Below are positions 46,564 through 48,903 of a stretch of DNA of 48,903 nucleotides, one piece after another. The notes under the pieces are model-generated. The model did not search any database. It had not been told where the DNA came from and saw nothing but the letters and a program-made list of their open reading frames with translations. Source of the DNA: Fischerella sp. PCC 9431 (GTDB lineage: Bacteria > Cyanobacteriota > Cyanobacteriia > Cyanobacteriales > Nostocaceae). The position numbers were made by a program, and so were the translations under genes. The stretch spans positions 6,600,670 through 6,649,572 of the forward strand of contig NZ_KE650771.1 of NCBI RefSeq assembly GCF_000447295.1. The letters are read 5' to 3'. Numbering within the stretch: position 1 is the stretch's first letter; each line of letters starts with the position of its first letter.

Positions 46564-46916
46564 AAATTACGTCTAATGTGAATTAGAAACAAAGGTAAGA
46601 GAAGTAACAAGGTCAAACCTGTTACATCGCTAATGACTTTGTGAAGATGTAAATTCATCTGAATAAGTACTTTTTGCATCCGTTGTACATGGGTGCTAGC
46701 ATTCTTGATTAAGGTGTCTGGCTGACGGATATAACTGCGTAACACACAGACTTGGTCTTCTGGGCGGAAAAAAGCAGACAGTAGTCCACAAGTGTGTAAT
46801 TTTTGTAACCACTGGTAGTCTAACACATCTGTTTTACGCCCAAGTGTGGCTAATACCGCTAGTCCATTATTAATTCTGCCAACCCATTGCCAAGAAGATA
46901 TAATTTTTCTCAACAC
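46560..46916 (-). pseudogene. IS110-family transposase relic
   Basis: The 118-residue frame contains the middle of an IS110-type transposase: GRKTDVLDYQWLQKLHTCGL, FRPEDQVCVLRSYIRQPDTL, and KVLIQMNLHLHKVISDVTGL. Both ends are unrelated: the N-terminal RuvC-like DEDD part is missing upstream of TLGRKTDVLD, and after DVTGL the frame runs into a random hydrophobic tail. It is a truncated, non-functional remnant of about 250 bases. Confidence 0.8.
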
Positions 46917-47183
46917 ATATAATTATTTTCTAAACTTTCTCAGCAGACAATTAGCATCTTTTTAAGTAAGGGGCAACGTTTGTTGCGTTAGCAATTTTGA
47001 ATTGTTATTAATCTGACTTCTTTTTTGTGAAGCAGAGCAACCACTATAAAAGTAAATTCTTAAATTTAAGATGAAATTAAATTAGCATTAATTCTTATTG
47101 GTTGAGTTATACAGAAATTTAGTAAAGGCAGCGGCTAATTACTTGAAAGCAACTGTCGATTAACAGGATATAATACCCTTGAT

Positions 47184-47374
47184 TCACATCTTTCTTAACA
47201 AAAGGGTGAAGAGTTAGGATAGATGGGTGGCAAGGGTTTGAGAGAAAAAGGTATTAAGTAAATAGAGTGGAGACTATCCTTTCGTCACATCTTTCTTAAC
47301 AAAAGGGTGAAGAGTTAGGATAGGTGTGTAGTAAGGGTTTGAGAGAAAAAGGTATTGAGTAAAGAGAGTGGAGA
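47184..47374. repeat. Two 90-bp imperfect tandem direct repeats, 101-bp period
   Basis: Copies at 47184-47273 and 47285-47374 share TCACATCTTTCTTAACAAAA, GGGTGAAGAGTTAGGATAG, AAGGGTTTGAGAGAAAAAGG and AGAGTGGAGA, with about ten differences between them. A partial echo (AAGGGTTTGAGTGTATTTGA) lies near 47610. Confidence 0.85.
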
Positions 47375-47486
47375 TGAGGCAAAAAGCAATAAAAGTAAAT
47401 ATGAATTGTGTATAAAGTAAACAGAAAATGTAGAAAAAAGAAGAAAATTGTAATTGAGTGAAAAATCAGTAATCAGCCTTTCCAAA

Positions 47487-47551
47487 AAATAAAATGTCCA
47501 GCCCTCGCGTTCCGCCTGAAAGGCGGAACGCGAGGGCTGGACATTTTATTT
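47487..47551. repeat. Perfect 31-bp inverted repeat with 3-nt loop
   Basis: Left arm 47487-47517 and right arm 47521-47551 are exact reverse complements, loop GAA. With one mismatch the pairing extends to 47481-47557. The core (GTCCAGCCCTCGCGTTCCGC) is far more GC-rich than its surroundings. Confidence 0.9.
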
Positions 47552-47987
47552 CTTGGAGATCCCATAGATGATAACAAAGTGAGTTTAAGAGGCTAGAAGG
47601 TATATTATATAAGGGTTTGAGTGTATTTGAGACTGTAAAAAGTTAACAAAACTTAAGTAGCAATAAGTAGTTAGATTAAACAGGAAAGTGATCAAAAAGT
47701 GGAAAATGGAGTAGAAAAGCGATCGCTTTGAGGGTCTGTAAAGAATAAAATGTGAGCGCGATCGCTTTAATGATCTGTGTGAAAGAAAAAGGATTAGGAA
47801 TTTGTAACAAGTGTGAGTAAATAAAATAAACAGTGATAAGCTACCAGCGATATTGGATTAAAAGAGGAGAAATCTGATGAGCTGGGCAGCACAAGAGGCA
47901 GGGGGTAGGCTGTTGACTTTGTTGGTTTTCCGGCGAAATTATTTCATACAATAATGATGTCGTCGGTATCGAGCAAAGTCAAAGTAA

Positions 47988-48239
47988 ATGCAGGAGTTTA
48001 AAAGCCCAGTTAGTAGGTTAGCACGGTTGTTCCGGAAGGGTCGAGATAATTGGAGAGAAAAAGCCTTAGAAAAACAAAAAAAGGTTAGAGCTTTAGAAAT
48101 AAAAGTCAGAGATTTATCTGATTCACGAGAGCATTGGAAAAAGCGTGCGCTGGCAGCAGAGTTAAAACTGAAAGAACAGAATGTCGGAGCAGAATCAGAA
48201 GAAAAAAAGAAGAAATCGAAACCCAATCAACCAACTTAG
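47988..48239 (+). CDS. Putative transposase, upstream frame (orfA)
   Basis: 83 residues, highly basic and helical (RLARLFRKGRDNWREKALEK, RALEIKVRDLSDSREHWKKR), probably a DNA-binding/coiled-coil N-terminus. The zero frame ends at TAG 48237-48239. Overlap with the next frame contains the slippery sequence at 48203-48209, so the functional product is probably the frameshifted fusion. Confidence 0.65.
   Translation: MQEFKSPVSRLARLFRKGRDNWREKALEKQKKVRALEIKVRDLSDSREHWKKRALAAELKLKEQNVGAESEEKKKKSKPNQPT
48203..48209 (+). promoter_or_regulatory. A_AAA_AAG programmed -1 frameshift site
   Basis: In the zero frame the codons read GAA AAA AAG, giving the canonical A_AAA_AAG heptamer. A GGAG at 48186-48189, 14 bases upstream, could act as a Shine-Dalgarno-like stimulator. 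The -1 frame is open from here to the window end. Confidence 0.75.
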
Positions 48240-48903
48240 AAGCCAAGAATTCTGGTGAAGAACTAACGATCAAGGGTCATTATTACGACGCTAGAACAAT
48301 TCAGCTAGCGCTAGAGCTTTTAATTGAATGTGGGATAAGTTTTAGAGGAATAGAGAAAGTATTTGAGTTATTTAAAAATTCCTCTTCACAGACAACTCCA
48401 AGCTTTACTTGTATCAGAAAATGGTTAGGAAGAATTGGGATATATGAATTAAAAAGAGAAAAAGAGTATCGAAATGATTGGATATTTATTGTCGATTTTA
48501 CACTGGAACTAGGAAAACAAAAAGCTTTAGTAGTTTTGGGTGTTTCACAACAGCATCTTGTGGAAAATGTGATTGAGAAAACCAGAGGGCTGTCACATGA
48601 AGATGTGGAATTATTAGGATTAGAAATTATGGATTCCACCAAAGGAGAAATGATCCAGTATCAACTAGATAAAATAGCAAAAAGAGTTGGTGTTCCAATA
48701 CAAATAGTCGCAGACCATAGTAGTGACCTTGCTCGTGGAATCAAGCTATACCAACAAAACTATCCAGACCTAATTTACACTCATGATGTGACTCATGCAA
48801 TGGCTTTGCTTTTAAAATATCAGTTAGATTCGGATGATAGATACCAGTCATTTATTCAAAAATGTAGCATATGCAGGCAAAGACTACAACAAACGGAATT
48901 ATC
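48203..48903 (+). CDS. Putative DDE transposase, downstream frame (orfB), cut by window end
   Basis: About 233 residues in the -1 frame relative to 47988-48239, without stop to the window edge. It starts at the slippery site (EEIETQSTNLEAKNSG) and includes HYYDARTIQLALELLIECGI, an HTH-like CIRKWLGRIGIYELKREKEY, then NDWIFIVDFTLELGKQKALV and VGVPIQIVADHSSDLARGI, which look like the first and second Asp strands of an RNase H-fold DDE domain. The third acidic residue would lie outside the window. It has no in-frame ATG near its start, consistent with expression by frameshift. I cannot assign an IS family. Confidence 0.65.

Larger units (their letters stand above)
46917..47987. other. AT-rich repeat region without genes
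   Basis: About 1.07 kb with no coding frame. It holds a tandem repeat pair (47184-47374), a long perfect hairpin (47487-47551), and two similar HIP1-containing segments, GCGATCGCTTTGAGGGTCTG (about 47719) and GCGATCGCTTTAATGATCTG (about 47759). Confidence 0.6.

Noticed and set aside
47184-47374. CRISPR-like array
   Set aside because: Only two long imperfect copies with an 11-base gap; no short conserved repeats with unique spacers and no cas genes.
48301-48642. 113-residue minus-strand ORF at the right end
   Set aside because: Antisense to the open -1 frame of the putative transposase, which has the convincing DDE-like motifs.

Overview
The window reads as a filamentous, probably Nostocales-type cyanobacterium. 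The evidence is many GCGATCGC (HIP1) octamers inside and between genes, very large NB-ARC/WD40 proteins, an ABC exporter with a cyclic-nucleotide-binding front end, and relics of IS110-like and IS4-like elements. No rRNA, tRNA or CRISPR array was recognised. All calls come from reading translations and motifs by eye; no database search was run.

Region 1 (1-18475, all + strand) is an unusual metabolic and signalling locus. It opens with two adjacent fusion genes built on the same EthD-like module: one ends in an NTF2/SnoaL-like domain, the other in VOC plus a different NTF2/SnoaL-like domain. They are followed by a DJ-1/PfpI protein, an extended-SDR/epimerase, a stand-alone SnoaL-like protein, a cupin, a classical SDR with His in place of the catalytic Tyr, a GlgX/isoamylase-type debranching enzyme, an AGE-epimerase/STAS fusion, a receiver/glutaredoxin-like/thioredoxin-reductase-like fusion that lacks the CxxC, DoxX, an NRAMP metal transporter, a third SnoaL-like protein, and a cNMP-binding histidine kinase. 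The kinase is the likely partner of the receiver fusion. The three SnoaL-like domains share one C-terminal signature, which ties the region into one functional set. The substrate is unknown.

Region 2 (18890-28259, + strand) encodes envelope functions: a PstS-like secreted protein, an RTX calcium-binding protein, two glycosyltransferase-like proteins, and an RND efflux pair without an adjacent outer-membrane factor.

Region 3 (28334-35874, - strand) is a type I secretion set: parvulin PPIase, ABC exporter with an inactive C39-like domain, and HlyD adaptor. Upstream are an AraC regulator and a stand-alone relative of the NTF2-like domain fused to EthD at the window start. A 184-bp MITE with a perfect 10-bp target duplication sits between the PPIase and ABC genes. 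It has rewritten the PPIase C-terminus and broken an ancestral ATGA stop/start overlap.

Region 4 (35875-38836) is mostly degraded DNA with a recognisable relic of a ThDP-dependent (acetolactate-synthase-like) enzyme, then a heme-oxygenase-like putative metalloenzyme and a small ORF. An elaborate nested-stem element lies at 38886-38975.

Region 5 (39080-46916, - strand) holds two paralogous HTH/NB-ARC/14xWD40 STAND proteins and an IS110 transposase relic. Region 6 (46917-end) is AT-rich repeat DNA with a 101-bp-period tandem repeat and a perfect 31-bp-stem hairpin. It ends in a putative transposase with an A_AAA_AAG programmed -1 frameshift signal, cut off by the window edge.
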